The notes under the pieces are model-generated. The model was given only the letters and a program-made list of their open reading frames with translations, did not search any database and was not told the DNA's origin. The position numbers and the translations under genes were made by a program. Of a stretch of 64,000 nucleotides of DNA, positions 13,301-22,361 are shown in pieces (positions within the stretch are counted from its first letter, which is position 1; each line of letters begins with the position of its first letter). Source of the DNA: Branchiostoma floridae (Eukaryota; Chordata; Leptocardii; Amphioxiformes; Branchiostomatidae); the NCBI RefSeq assembly GCF_000003815.2, contig NC_049986.1, forward strand, positions 16,109,172 through 16,173,171, read 5' to 3'.

Positions 13301-15681
13301 TTGGGAGAAAGCATGGAGACCGTCACATAGGAAGGTGCGCCGAAAAAAGTGATATAGGCAGTAGCTGTATTTTAAAAGTATTCTATCATCCATCCTTTCT
13401 TGTTTGTGCACATGACAAACTGTCCTGTCCATTCATTTCCATGGACAAAGCAAATACCTTTCATTGTCTTTTGAAGATAAAGACTTATATTGACTGGGCT
13501 AAAATCGACTGTTGCATCAAAATATCAATAAAATAACACATAAAACAATAACGTTGACCACATCAACGCCGTCATTGGTGAGATCCACATAAATGATCTT
13601 CACATCCCCAGCGAACACCTCCAAAATGTGATGGCTGGTGTCGTCACGGAATGCTCCTCCTCAGGTACATAAAAGTATAACTTCCATTTTGGGCTTGCGA
13701 CTTGGAACTCATGGAACTTTTCAGATGACCCCTTTTCTCTTACCCAATCGTTTTAGTAACCTATCAGTACAAATGGCATGAATCTGCTAACTAGCATCTG
13801 CGACCTACCCTAGATTAAATTGCAGAGAAGTCAAGACATCAAAGTATAACTATCCATCTGGGCTTGCGACTTGTGACTCATGGAACTTTCGACATGACCC
13901 CGTGCGTGTCTCTCACCTAATCGTTCTCGCGACATGTCGGTACAAATGACGTGATTGTGTTAATTACCACTTGTGTCCTTGTTGTGACCTATATACTCTA
14001 CATTACATCGCTTGGAAAACAAGACATAAAAGTATAACTTTCATTTTGGGCTTGCGACTTGGAACTCATTGAAATTCTGACATGACCCCGTGTCTCTTGC
14101 CCAAACGTTCTCGCCACATATCAGTACAAATGGCCGTGCCGTGGCGGGAACGCTTTATCCGCCCGCACGGGGCTTGTCAGTCAATAGGACTATACGCCTC
14201 GCGACACCTTTTCTGTCCGGGATAACATAAAACATGCATAATTTCTTCCTTGGAAGAGAGACCAAATGCTTATCCCGACAAGAAATTTGTCCAATTTCAG
14301 CAGGTAGGATAACAAATCCACCGCCGGAAGCAAATGTATCAATGGTTGCAACAATGATGATGTCGTAACATTCTTTGTTTCACAATGCAGTCCACTACAT
14401 TGTGTATCCCATATGTCTAATGTAAACTCCCTATAAACAATCTCATCAATGACTGCAAGTTACTGTGAAAAACAAACCCTGCTTTGTTCATCAGTGTATT
14501 GTACCGGTAGTAACTGTTACATGTGCAACCCTTTTAAAACGTGTAATACACGCCCCTGTATACAATATCATCATTGCCCTTAGTCTACAGATTATCAAAT
14601 CTTATGGGGAACATGCACACCCCATCATGTATAATGTACTGTCCCTATAAACCATTTTCTCTATTGCGCAACTATGACCTTTGGGATCACTTCCTGTTGG
14701 GACGGGGTAAGCATGAAGCCCATCGGCATGACGTAATATCACCTAAATATAGCACGATTGCGTAATACCCACGATTGCGTAATACCTACGATTGCGTAAA
14801 ACCCATTTTCCACCTACAAACATCCCCTGCAAAACCGTCAAAAGCCACTAAACGAAAAAATGCCTCGTACGTTTCTTCTCCTTCTCAAGAACTACCCACA
14901 TACCAAATATCAGATCAATCTGTCATGCCGTTCATGAGATTTTCTGTCCACAGACACGCACCATACAACGATTTGCACACATACCTATTGCATTCTGCTA
15001 ATTACCTTCTAATTTGCATAATAATCATACAATTATGTACATCACTACCTAAGCTATCTGCATACCTACAGTCATTCCGATCCATCGACCCCTGCTTCCA
15101 TAATTCCTTCTCAAAACCTAACACAAGAATGACTTTCACCGCCCCAGCAAAACCCCTAAGTGGCCAAAACTTACACACCTTACTATTCATTTACACAGCT
15201 ACTTACCACTTAAAAATCATCACCCAAACATGTCCCGAAAAAAAAATATCAAAACCGGAAGTTCTGCTGCAGTACAATAACACTCCGCTAGAGCGCCCTG
15301 CCGTAACGCAATTCCTACCATTCCTTCGTCATGTTTAACCCTACCCACATACCAAATATCAGAACAATCCATCCATGCCTTCCCCAGTTATCAGGCTGAC
15401 AAACGTCCCTCTCACAAAAAAACAGCACTCTAAACAAACCCTTTGTTTCACGAAGGGAAAAACGAACAGTAGTATATGTATGATAAATGATTACCTCAAT
15501 CCTCAGTGAGTCCGACAGGTGCCTACCGGCGAACAGGATATGGATCTGTCCAGACGGGACGCCCTGTGTCCTGCCCACCTCCTGTTTGAACCGAGCGATG
15601 GTCCATGACGTGTGGACGGTAACCAGGAAGCTGTGGTTCGAGTTGAACCTGACCATGACCTGAAAGGTGCTCATGGTGCAC
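4248..15681 (-). CDS. PRKN: Parkin, RBR E3 ubiquitin ligase
   Basis: Parkin is the RING-between-RING ubiquitin ligase that, once activated by PINK1, ubiquitinates mitochondrial outer-membrane proteins for mitophagy. Eleven coding exons join in frame with GT-AG introns: 15495-15674, 10733-10874, 10079-10197, 9671-9754, 9318-9433, 8752-8888, 8191-8252, 7556-7705, 6846-6929, 5810-5927 and 4248-4360. They total 434 codons plus stop, against 465 in human. Domain order is Ubl (1-76), short linker, RING0 (about 114-200), RING1, IBR, REP (W372 in RARWERR), RING2. The phosphate-pocket residues of RING0 (GKLRVRC, FYFKC) and the HHFR motif of the phospho-ubiquitin site are kept. The chosen ATG at 15674 lies just after a strong acceptor (CCTCTCTTTCAG, exon edge 15681), so a further upstream exon is likely. 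Oddities: Thr at the PINK1 site, His for the RING2 Glu, and a duplicated IBR exon. Confidence 0.95.
4861..5035. repeat. Possible retroposon tail in parkin intron
   Basis: An (ATA)n run followed by CTTTATTGCAAATTC reads on the minus strand like an A-rich 3' tail with AATAAA. A comparable TTTATTGTACATTTTTG block is at about 6720. No coding remnant was seen, so the class is uncertain. Confidence 0.3.
5195..5731 (+). mobile_element. Truncated LTR retrotransposon end: polypurine tract plus 3' LTR
   Basis: A purine-rich tract (GTGAGGGGGAGG) is followed directly by TGTAACGGCC at 5230, the usual TG start of a Ty3/Gypsy-type LTR. Downstream come a long non-coding stretch and an AATAAA (about 5643) before a plausible CA end near 5731. 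No gag or pol remnant is visible upstream, so it is a truncated or near-solo copy in the last parkin intron. The exact right edge and target duplication were not established. Confidence 0.5.
6061..6276. mobile_element. Fold-back MITE with GGGGCCCGGCCGGGC terminal repeats, copy 1
   Basis: The arms are about 37 bp: ACGTCCCA...GGGGCCCGGCCGGGC at the left and its reverse complement at the right (GCCCGGCCGGGCCCC...TGGGACGT). The AT-rich centre of about 140 bp has no coding capacity. A diverged copy is at 33574-33773. Confidence 0.75.
6846..6929 (-). CDS. PRKN: Parkin IBR second half
   Basis: 28 codons completing the IBR zinc site ([14 protein letters not shown]) and entering the IBR-to-REP tether. 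The tether here is Ala/Pro/Gln-rich ([11 protein letters not shown]) and shorter than in human. Acceptor TTTTCCCCGCAG, donor GTGAGT. Confidence 0.92.
7151..7279. mobile_element. Near-perfect hairpin element, 57-bp arms
   Basis: The left arm starts GTAACTGCCCTGAGTGCC at 7151 and runs through TTCGCTTGC. The right arm is its diverged reverse complement, ending at GGCTAGTTAC (7279). The loop is only about 15 nt. The structure is typical of a very small fold-back transposable element. Confidence 0.7.
7408..7545 (-). pseudogene. Tandem duplicate of the parkin IBR exon, not usable as an exon
   Basis: This segment repeats the IBR exon at 7556-7705 with a period of 148 bp and high identity ([19 protein letters not shown]). 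It keeps a good donor (GTAAGC) but has no acceptor with a pyrimidine tract. Reading straight through from the first copy meets an in-frame TGA in the donor sequence (GTG AGT TAC TGA). It looks like a dead copy. Its reverse strand reads as a Pro/His-rich open frame, which I reject as a gene. Confidence 0.8.
7556..7705 (-). CDS. PRKN: Parkin IBR first half
   Basis: 50 codons, phase 0 at both ends, carrying [19 protein letters not shown] and the paired cysteines of the IBR zinc site. Acceptor CCCTGCAG, donor GTGAGT. It is followed immediately by a 148-bp tandem copy of itself. Confidence 0.93.
8513..8717. mobile_element. CGCGGTGGTTTTAAGTTCGCGG-type fold-back repeat, copy 1
   Basis: Multiple inverted internal blocks (AAAACCACCGCGAAC and its complement) and an end reading CATTTACAGTATTA. 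The same family, in the opposite orientation, is at 50760-50977, where both ends read TACTGTAAATGCA. A short related piece is at about 40880-40910. The left end of this copy looks truncated. Confidence 0.65.
8752..8888 (-). CDS. PRKN: Parkin RING1 exon
   Basis: Encodes the RING1 core: [14 protein letters not shown] and [12 protein letters not shown], very close to the vertebrate sequence, ending at LGYTLPCPG. Phase 2 in, phase 1 out. The next exon (8191-8252) continues with [14 protein letters not shown], which holds the His and Arg of the phospho-ubiquitin pocket. Confidence 0.95.
9318..10197 (-). CDS. PRKN: Parkin RING0 exons
   Basis: Three exons (10079-10197, 9671-9754, 9318-9433) encode the parkin-specific RING0 fold. 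Cysteine pairs appear in [33 protein letters not shown] and DCLGCTDVR. The basic residues that bind phospho-Ubl are present (K129 and R131 in PGKLRVRC, K180 in FYFK). RING0 occludes the catalytic cysteine in the resting enzyme. Confidence 0.93.
12032..13091. repeat. 1.06-kb direct repeat in parkin intron 1, copy A
   Basis: Closely matches 14347-15435 over its length, with small indels. Landmarks include GCAACAATGATGATG, CATACCTACAGTCATTCCGA and CCGGAAGTTCTGCTGCAGTA. No transposon proteins or terminal repeats were recognised. A fragment sharing the CCGGAAGTTCTGCTGCAGTA block is at about 7920-7950. Confidence 0.9.
13660..14135. repeat. Tandem array, about 170-190-bp unit, between the 1-kb repeats
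   Basis: Three units anchored by AAAGTATAACT at about 13671, 13841 and 14030, each followed by TGGGCTTGCGACTTGGAACTC, a GACCCC block and GTACAAATG. The units are diverged, which suggests an old array. Confidence 0.8.
14347..15435. repeat. 1.09-kb direct repeat in parkin intron 1, copy B
   Basis: Second copy of 12032-13091, ending about 60 bp from the donor of the parkin Ubl exon. It differs from copy A by small indels, for example an expanded ACGATTGCGTAATACC block at about 14755-14800. Confidence 0.9.
15495..15674 (-). CDS. PRKN: Parkin Ubl exon with chosen start codon
   Basis: 60 codons beginning [16 protein letters not shown] and running to the [11 protein letters not shown] edge. The body matches the parkin Ubl ([23 protein letters not shown]). 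The next exon continues [13 protein letters not shown], giving Thr at the PINK1 phosphosite. A strong acceptor at 15682-15683 implies that the mRNA has an upstream exon, which I could not place. Confidence 0.92.
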
Positions 15682-15763
15682 CTGAAAGAGAGGGTGATAA
15701 CCCGTGATAGTCCGTGTTTTTTTTACAAATGCTGTTAGGCACACTGTACACTCGGAGTTTTTA

Positions 15764-15871
15764 TAGTTTGTTATCCAAACCTATTATAGCTCCCGAGTAT
15801 CTTCTGTCCTCTCCACAAGGAAGAGGGCAGAAGAGACTCGAGAACTATAAAAAGGTTTGGATACCAAGCTA
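15764..15871. mobile_element. Small fold-back element upstream of parkin
   Basis: Left arm TAGTTTGTTATCCAAACC and right arm GGTTTGGATACCAAGCTA are inverted, with further paired blocks (TATAGCTCCCGAG / CTCGAGAACTATA) and a short loop. A related hairpin is at 42127-42242. Confidence 0.6.
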
Positions 15872-18651
15872 GCGTTGGACTACGCCACTATTGTGTACCG
15901 ATTGTTATAGTGGTTAGGACCACCACCCATGTGTGTAGTGGTAGGGTCCGCTAGTGCGTACGTCACGCATGACGTGGTACCTGTTGTTCACCATCATGGG
16001 TTTCATAAGATACTAAAGTTGCCAATAGACCATGTCCCTCGACTATGCGTCTACTGTCGTCCTTGATCGAGTTGACACCGCACGAGTTACTTATTGGCGC
16101 TAAGCCAGTCAACATATATAACTAGTTCATATTTTGAAGGTACACGTGTAACGTTAGTTAGGTACACATGTCATTTTGTTGTTTGATATCTTTATTGTAT
16201 AACTGGGTGGATCGCCGAGGAAAGGGAGAGCATGTGTCCATGTATCTTTTCATCTTGTACAAAGATTGTGTGTACGTGGATACAGGTGGCGCTTCTACGG
16301 GCAGCCACGGTGTTTCATGAGAGTCCCGTGCGGTGCCGCTGAATATCGATCCAAACTAGTCTTTGCGTGTTTGCAAAAGTCTTAACCTTTTTTAAGTTAA
16401 AGGTCATTCTGGATCACGTGAAGACGTTTAGCCCTGTCTTGGATAGGGTTCACTGGTTTTACGTCTAATGTCTTTTATATTTTCTCACTTTTACTAGTCG
16501 GGTGGAGGATAGACCCCATGAGAGCCTCATCTGCAGTACCGCTCCTGACCGCCCCGAGACAACTGTTTAAAGCGACTGTCAAATTGCCAAATTTCGGTCT
16601 TTTCGAAAATGAGGAAATCGTGGAAGACTCGTAAAGGGGGTTAATCTTTTTAGGCTTGTTGGCTTAGATTTGGGTGATACGGTCAATCAAAATCAAGAAT
16701 GACAATATTCACGACATTTCAGAAACAAAACAATGAAGTCATACTGTAAAATGACATCTTTATTATTACATTTTACCAATATCGGTGATCGGGCCCGTGT
16801 GTACATTTCCTGTTAAGATGTCGCGTTCTAATGAGCTTTCACATACAAATTTCAATCCTATTTTGTGGCACAAGAAGGCGTGGAAGAAATACACAGTGAA
16901 TTTGACTGTCTTTTACTAGATTCTTCAAAATACTGTCAGACAGCCTTGTGCTCTGTGTAAGCAGCTTTGTGGGCTGAATTCCTGTTACACTTGAAACGCA
17001 ACATATATAAGATTTTCACACTGCCTAAGAAAGGTTTGATTACATGTTTTTCATCTAATTTCTCGTGTATCTCTTCTACCACCTGCATCGTTCATGGCAG
17101 TGGCACAGGGTTTACTTCCGGGTATGGCCTATGGTGGGCTCGTGCTTCCTTATAGGTATGTACCAAGGCTCATAACGAGCAGCTTACATATCGTTACATA
17201 CTTGATAATTGATGTTACTCGTGCCCTCAAATATCACAAATACTCTTTCAGTAACATTACTCGCATAATGTTCTCACCAATGTGGTCAGGTGGTCTTCAG
17301 TGTTGCCAGAAAGTCCTCACTGTCTCGGTGCAGCGGTCAGTGGTAGGTACGTGGGGATCACATGACATGGAAAGTCCCGTTTTACCTTTCGCTTTCAGAG
17401 TTCACATGTGACTGATCGGGCATATGACGTGTTAATGAAGTACACGGCAAATCATTGACATGTAATGTGTCTTTTAAGCGCGTCAGTAAAAACGACTAGG
17501 CAACAAGCTGTGATGATGTGATGACAGCGTGTGACAGTATTCTGCAGCTCACCTGTTAGCTCCCCAACCACTTTAAAGTCTTATTGTTCGACGGTGCTGT
17601 TGATAGTGATCCTTGAACCATATCAAAACTGGCGACCTTTAAACAGGTACGTGTAACAAACAGTGGAAAACATCACGGGACTTGTTAGATTAAGTGCGCA
17701 CTGCTATTAATCCCCGTAAGGGGGCTAAGCAGTAGAAAAGAAGAAGTGATAACAGCCAGTTCATGGCCGGCCACAATCCGTCACCGTGTTCTGGGTAGTG
17801 TCGAATGTCGAGGACGCAGGAGAACAGGTATTTTTGTGTATTAATAAATCATGAATGATTAGTGTGAAGGGCACGGATCCATCAAGGAATGGGCCACCTC
17901 GGGCTGAAATGTATTGCACAAACACTGTTGTCGTCGTTACAAACTACTGCAGCTGCCCACGGTTATTCGAATGTTTTGAAAACACTGCTGGCTCGAGTGG
18001 ATATTTCCGTTCCAATTAACGTTAAAACTTAAGAATATACCTTGATGAGTTCATTAACGAGAAAGGATGTAACAAAAATGAAAACCTGAACCATCTGTTG
18101 TAGCATTACAATTTGGCATTGCCAATTGTGCCACACCCATTGGCCAAGGATAGGCAGATAATAGAATTACAGAAGAACATACCATAGCTAAACGTCGTTG
18201 CCAACTTCACGGGTCCAAACCTTTCATTTGTAATCGAATGCCAAATAACAGCAACAATGACAAAAAAACACACACCATAACAACAAAAATAGTTTTGTGA
18301 TATATTTGCAGAGACAACCTGAGATTCTCTGACTATTGAGAACTTATCACCGTAAGTAGAGAAAGGCTGACAACTTACCAGGGCAACAGGGAAAATACTT
18401 CAACATGGAGACGTCATTGAAGGTCATTTGTTACACTTTCATTCATACAATAACGAACGATTCTAAATATGCCGATTATGTCTTTTCAGAACGTTGATTT
18501 TGTCATGATAATTCATATACACACTCCCCAGAATCTGTATGAACAAATAATCCAAAAGGTCAGTACTACATTATCTTGTAGCTATAATTTAGTAGGTCCT
18601 TAGCGATAACGTTGAGACTGCTTATTCGTGTAACTTTACCTCTTACCGTAG
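15872..18651. other. Intergenic region and 5' non-coding part of kinase copy 1
   Basis: No supported coding exon. The 5' flank of parkin lies on its left side. From about 16922 the sequence is paralogous to 20293 onward. A donor at 17827/17828 (GAGAACAG|GTAT) is conserved in the paralogue at 21537/21538, and both sit exactly 824 nt before the kinase exon, so a non-coding first exon probably ends there. Confidence 0.55.
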
Positions 18652-19896
18652 GTCGGTAACTACAAGGTCGGAGAGGAACTGGGGAGGGGAGCTTTCGGCC
18701 GAGTATATAAGGCTTGTTCTGTGGACCGTGATCCAGCGAAGATCTGCGCTGCAAAGAAACTGCCTATAGAGTTAGAGCGCCAAATGGATGAAGCCATTGG
18801 AGAACTAAATACCTTAGAAAACCTTAAACACCACGACCATATCGCCCAACTTATTGGGCACGAAGTGGTATTCACCCCTCCTTCTTGTATTTGGCTTTTT
18901 CTCGAATTCTGTGAAGGTGGTACACTTGGTGACTACGTTTTCCGCAACCCACAAAATGTTGCCGCAAAACGCCAGTTGACATTCCAACTGGCGGATGCTG
19001 TAGCGTTCCTCCACAGCCAGCATATCGTCCACAGGGATCTGAAACCGCAGAACTTGATGATAAAAGACAAGACTAGCCCCGAGTCCCCAATTCTGAAGGT
19101 AGTGGACTTTGGCCAGGCAACTGTATGTGACCGTTTAGATCCGACTAAGGTGCACGAGTACTTTACGGGGTCCCTGGGGGGAACACCCTACTACATCGCT
19201 CCCGAAGCTCTGAGAGGCCACAACTGGACCACCGCAGTTGACATATTTTCGATGGGGCTTATAGTTTGGGCAATGTTCGACAATCTCAATGCAGTTAGCA
19301 ATGCTGGCCAGGAGCCATATCTTGCCCCGTTTGTAAAACGTCCGTCAGGTTACCCAGAGGCAATAGGCACCGTTCTGGCGCGGGGTGGAAGCGTAGACCA
19401 TAATGTAGTGATGAAAAACGAACCGAAGCGCCGAAACCTTGTCTTCATGATGATAGACGCAGACTATAAGAAAAGGCCTACTGCTGACGATGTCTTCAAT
19501 AACCTAAAGCTCGTTGAGGATCAAAATGACCAAAACGAGTCGTACCAAGGGTCAGGAAATGTGGACACCGGTCCGAATGTAGCCACAAGTCAGAACGAAC
19601 GGGAACCAAATCCATGCTTGCAAATATTTGCTACCATCTTCCTTTCTCTTCTATACTGCCTTATTCAACTTTTTAAAGCCGTTGTCTTAATCATCATCAC
19701 CATCCCGTTTGTGCTGGCCCTGATACTGCTATTATTTTGCGCTTTCTTCATGTCTTTCTGCTACATTTGCTGCAATGATAACAAATGCATAACCTACATT
19801 GTGAAGTTTAAGATGGTTCCACCTGCTTTTGATTATTACAAGAACATCTGCTCTCGTGTGATAAATTTCCAAAAATCATTTCCACCATGCAAATGA
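18652..19896 (+). CDS. STK35/PDIK1L-like protein kinase with hydrophobic C-terminal tail, copy 1
   Basis: Ser/Thr kinase encoded mainly by one exon of 414 codons after an acceptor (TTACCGTAG). The exon starts in frame with VGNYKVGEELGRGAFGRVYKA, so the glycine loop is complete and the initiating Met must lie in an upstream exon that I could not find. Catalytic residues are present: K35 in CAAKKL, HRDLKPQN (D129), DFG (D152) and IAPE. Blocks such as LEFCEGGTLGDY, AVAFLHSQHIVHRDL and VDIFSMGLIVWAMF resemble PDIK1L and STK35 best. After the domain comes a polar linker, then about 50 strongly hydrophobic residues (two possible membrane segments) and a Cys-rich patch (CYICC). Such a tail is not known to me in STK35 or PDIK1L. 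AATAAA is at 20169-20174. Membrane anchoring is inferred. Confidence 0.85.
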   Translation, partial: VGNYKVGEELGRGAFGRVYKACSVDRDPAKICAAKKLPIELERQMDEAIGELNTLENLKHHDHIAQLIGHEVVFTPPSCIWLFLEFCEGGTLGDYVFRNPQNVAAKRQLTFQLADAVAFLHSQHIVHRDLKPQNLMIKDKTSPESPILKVVDFGQATVCDRLDPTKVHEYFTGSLGGTPYYIAPEALRGHNWTTAVDIFSMGLIVWAMFDNLNAVSNAGQEPYLAPFVKRPSGYPEAIGTVLARGGSVDHNVVMKNEPKRRNLVFMMIDADYKKRPTADDVFNNLKLVEDQNDQNESYQGSGNVDTGPNVATSQNEREPNPCLQIFATIFLSLLYCLIQLFKAVVLIIITIPFVLALILLLFCAFFMSFCYICCNDNKCITYIVKFKMVPPAFDYYKNICSRVINFQKSFPPCK

Positions 19897-20168
19897 CCAA
19901 TACTTGCTTCCCTCAGACCATTATGAAAATGTATTCCGGTTATGTAAATGACTTGCACATCTTCATAACTTACACAGGTCACAATGTCAACAATTAACTC
20001 ATGTACTTCTTAGAAGAATTATGACACTTTCACATGTCATTAGGGACTTATTTGCATAAATGGTATATGCTAGTCTTCCACCTGCCACAGACTACATGTA
20101 CATGTGGCACATGTATTTGAATCCTACAATGAAAAACACTAAATGTATATTTTTCTTATTAAGTATGC

Positions 20169-20174
20169 AAATAA
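20169..20174 (+). terminator. Polyadenylation signal AATAAA, kinase copy 1
   Basis: Canonical hexamer about 270 nt after the stop codon, the first good one downstream. Confidence 0.55.
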
Positions 20175-20384
20175 AATCCTAATTTCACTTCAATTCCTTT
20201 CACTTCTATTTTGTTACACAAGAGTACGTTAAAGTAATGCCGCCATGAATTTGGCTGTTTGACTATCAATATTTAGATCCAAGTTCAAGTTTTCCTCAAA
20301 ATACTGTAAGCTGTGTTGGTTACTTTTATTAAAATGCTAAGAATGGCATTGGACGCTGGGGAGCAGCTTGATGATTCACATCTG

Positions 20385-20690
20385 TATCTGTATCTATATA
20401 ACCGGTGTAACCGCCCTTTGGCGCAACACACAGCTTCGCAGGCACGCGGCACGGCAGCAGCTGGTTATATTACACCGAAGGACCCGTCGCACCTAACTTT
20501 TGCACATCTACCTGCAGGCGTTCTTTAAAACAATCCAGAGAAGATGGTCCTACTGTGCTTGGTGATAACATATTCCACTCTACAATAGTTCTGGGAAAAT
20601 AAGAATTTTTGATCACACCAATCCTAGGTTGGTAACTCAGGTACTCGAAGGCATGACTGTTTCTTATTCTTTTTCATGACATGGATTCCA
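20385..20690. repeat. Dispersed repeat, also at 40785-40880
   Basis: Shares CAGCAGCTGGTTATATTACAC, GACCCGTC and ACCTAACTTTTGCACATCTA with 40785-40880. It interrupts the kinase duplication in unit 2, so it inserted after the duplication or was lost from unit 1. Confidence 0.65.
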
Positions 20691-22361
20691 GTTACAGTTG
20701 AAACACAGCAAATTTTTCACACGACCAGAATGTGCTGTTTGATGACACGTTTCTGAACAACTGTGTTTTCTCGTTCTGTCTCCGTCTTCAAGACCATGCG
20801 TCGTTCATTGACATCGCATCACATTGCCAGTGGTACAGAGTTCACTTCCTGATATAATGGGCGGGTGCTTCCTGAATATTGGTCTGTAGAAGCTGGTAAC
20901 GAGCAGATGGCACAAGTATGAGAAACTGAATGACATTATTCCTTCCGTCAGAAATTACGAATACTCCTTTAGCAATCTTACTTGGGTAAATTTCTCACCA
21001 ATTGTGATCAGGCTGTCTTGGGCGTTGTTTGTTGAACTTGAGCCCTCACCCGCACAGCTCAGGTCAGGTCAGGTCAGGGGTAGGTACGTGGCCAACATCA
21101 CATAACACGGAAAGTCCCTTTCAATTGAAAATTACCTTTCGCTTTCGTAGTGGGTGAGTGACTTATCGGGCACATGTGTATGATGTGTTGATCAACGGTA
21201 CAGTACATAAAATCATTGGCATATAATGTGGCTTTAACGGGTGTGAGTGACAGAAACTTTGGGAACGGACGGTAGCAATGACTAGGCAACAAACTGTCAA
21301 GACATACAGCTTGTCAGCCACTTCGAAATGCTATTGTTCGACAATGCCACTGTTGATCCCTGAACCACATCCAGACTGGCGACCTTCGTGCAGGTGCATG
21401 CATATATGTAGCAAACGGTGCCACGTCGGTGGAAAACATCACGGGACTCGCAAGATTTAGTGATAAAAAGCGTTTGCCACTGACTATGTCTCGCTGTGTT
21501 CTCATGAATTCTGGATAGTGTTGAGGCAGGAAAGCAGGTATGTTCGATTACTCATAAAACATGTTAAGTTGGCAAACATACTGTGTCTACTGTGAATGTG
21601 CTCAACTGCCTCATATTGTCCTCAAGGAATGGGCAACCCGTCTCGAAAGGACCCAAACAACTGGCGTTTGTTGCAAATACACTGTTACAATTGCTAATGA
21701 AGTCATTAATATTTTCATGTTTTGTAAGCATCGCTGGTACGTGTAGGTATTTCTGTTTTCACGGTTGAAGTTAACTAATCGTATCTTGATTTTGTAACGA
21801 TGTTACAAAAATGGATTAACTTAAACTTAAGTCAAGTTTAATATACATTCCGTCCACGCCTGCAGTAGCATTGTGAATTCGGCATTACCAATTGTGCCAC
21901 GCCCATTTTCCAGATGATGTAAATATCATAGACTAATGTATCGTAGCTAAACGTCATTCCCAACTTGACGTTCCCAAATCGTTACATTGGTAATAAATCG
22001 CGAAACAACAACAACAAGAACACCGTAACAAAAATAGCTTCATGATTTATTTGCAGATTGTCTGAATTGAGAAGTTATCAATAGAAAAAGGCTGACAACT
22101 TTCCTGGGCTTCAAGATGGAGACGTCATTCAAGGTCATTTGTTGCACTTTTACTCATACAATAAGTCGCCATTATAAAGATTCCGATCATACCTTTTCGA
22201 ATGGTTGATTTTGTCATTATATTTCATATGTGCATTCTCCAACCATTATTGTACGAGTACTTCACAAGGTCTACTAAAATTTAGTATTCAACTGAAATCC
22301 AATAGGGCCAGAGCGTTACCTTTGAAGCTGCTTATTCATGTAATTTTACATCTCACCGTAG

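Noticed and set aside
12585-15338. Similar open frames of 137 and 187 codons in the two 1-kb repeats
   Set aside because: They share sequence only because the DNA is duplicated; no domain is recognisable and they sit inside a parkin intron.
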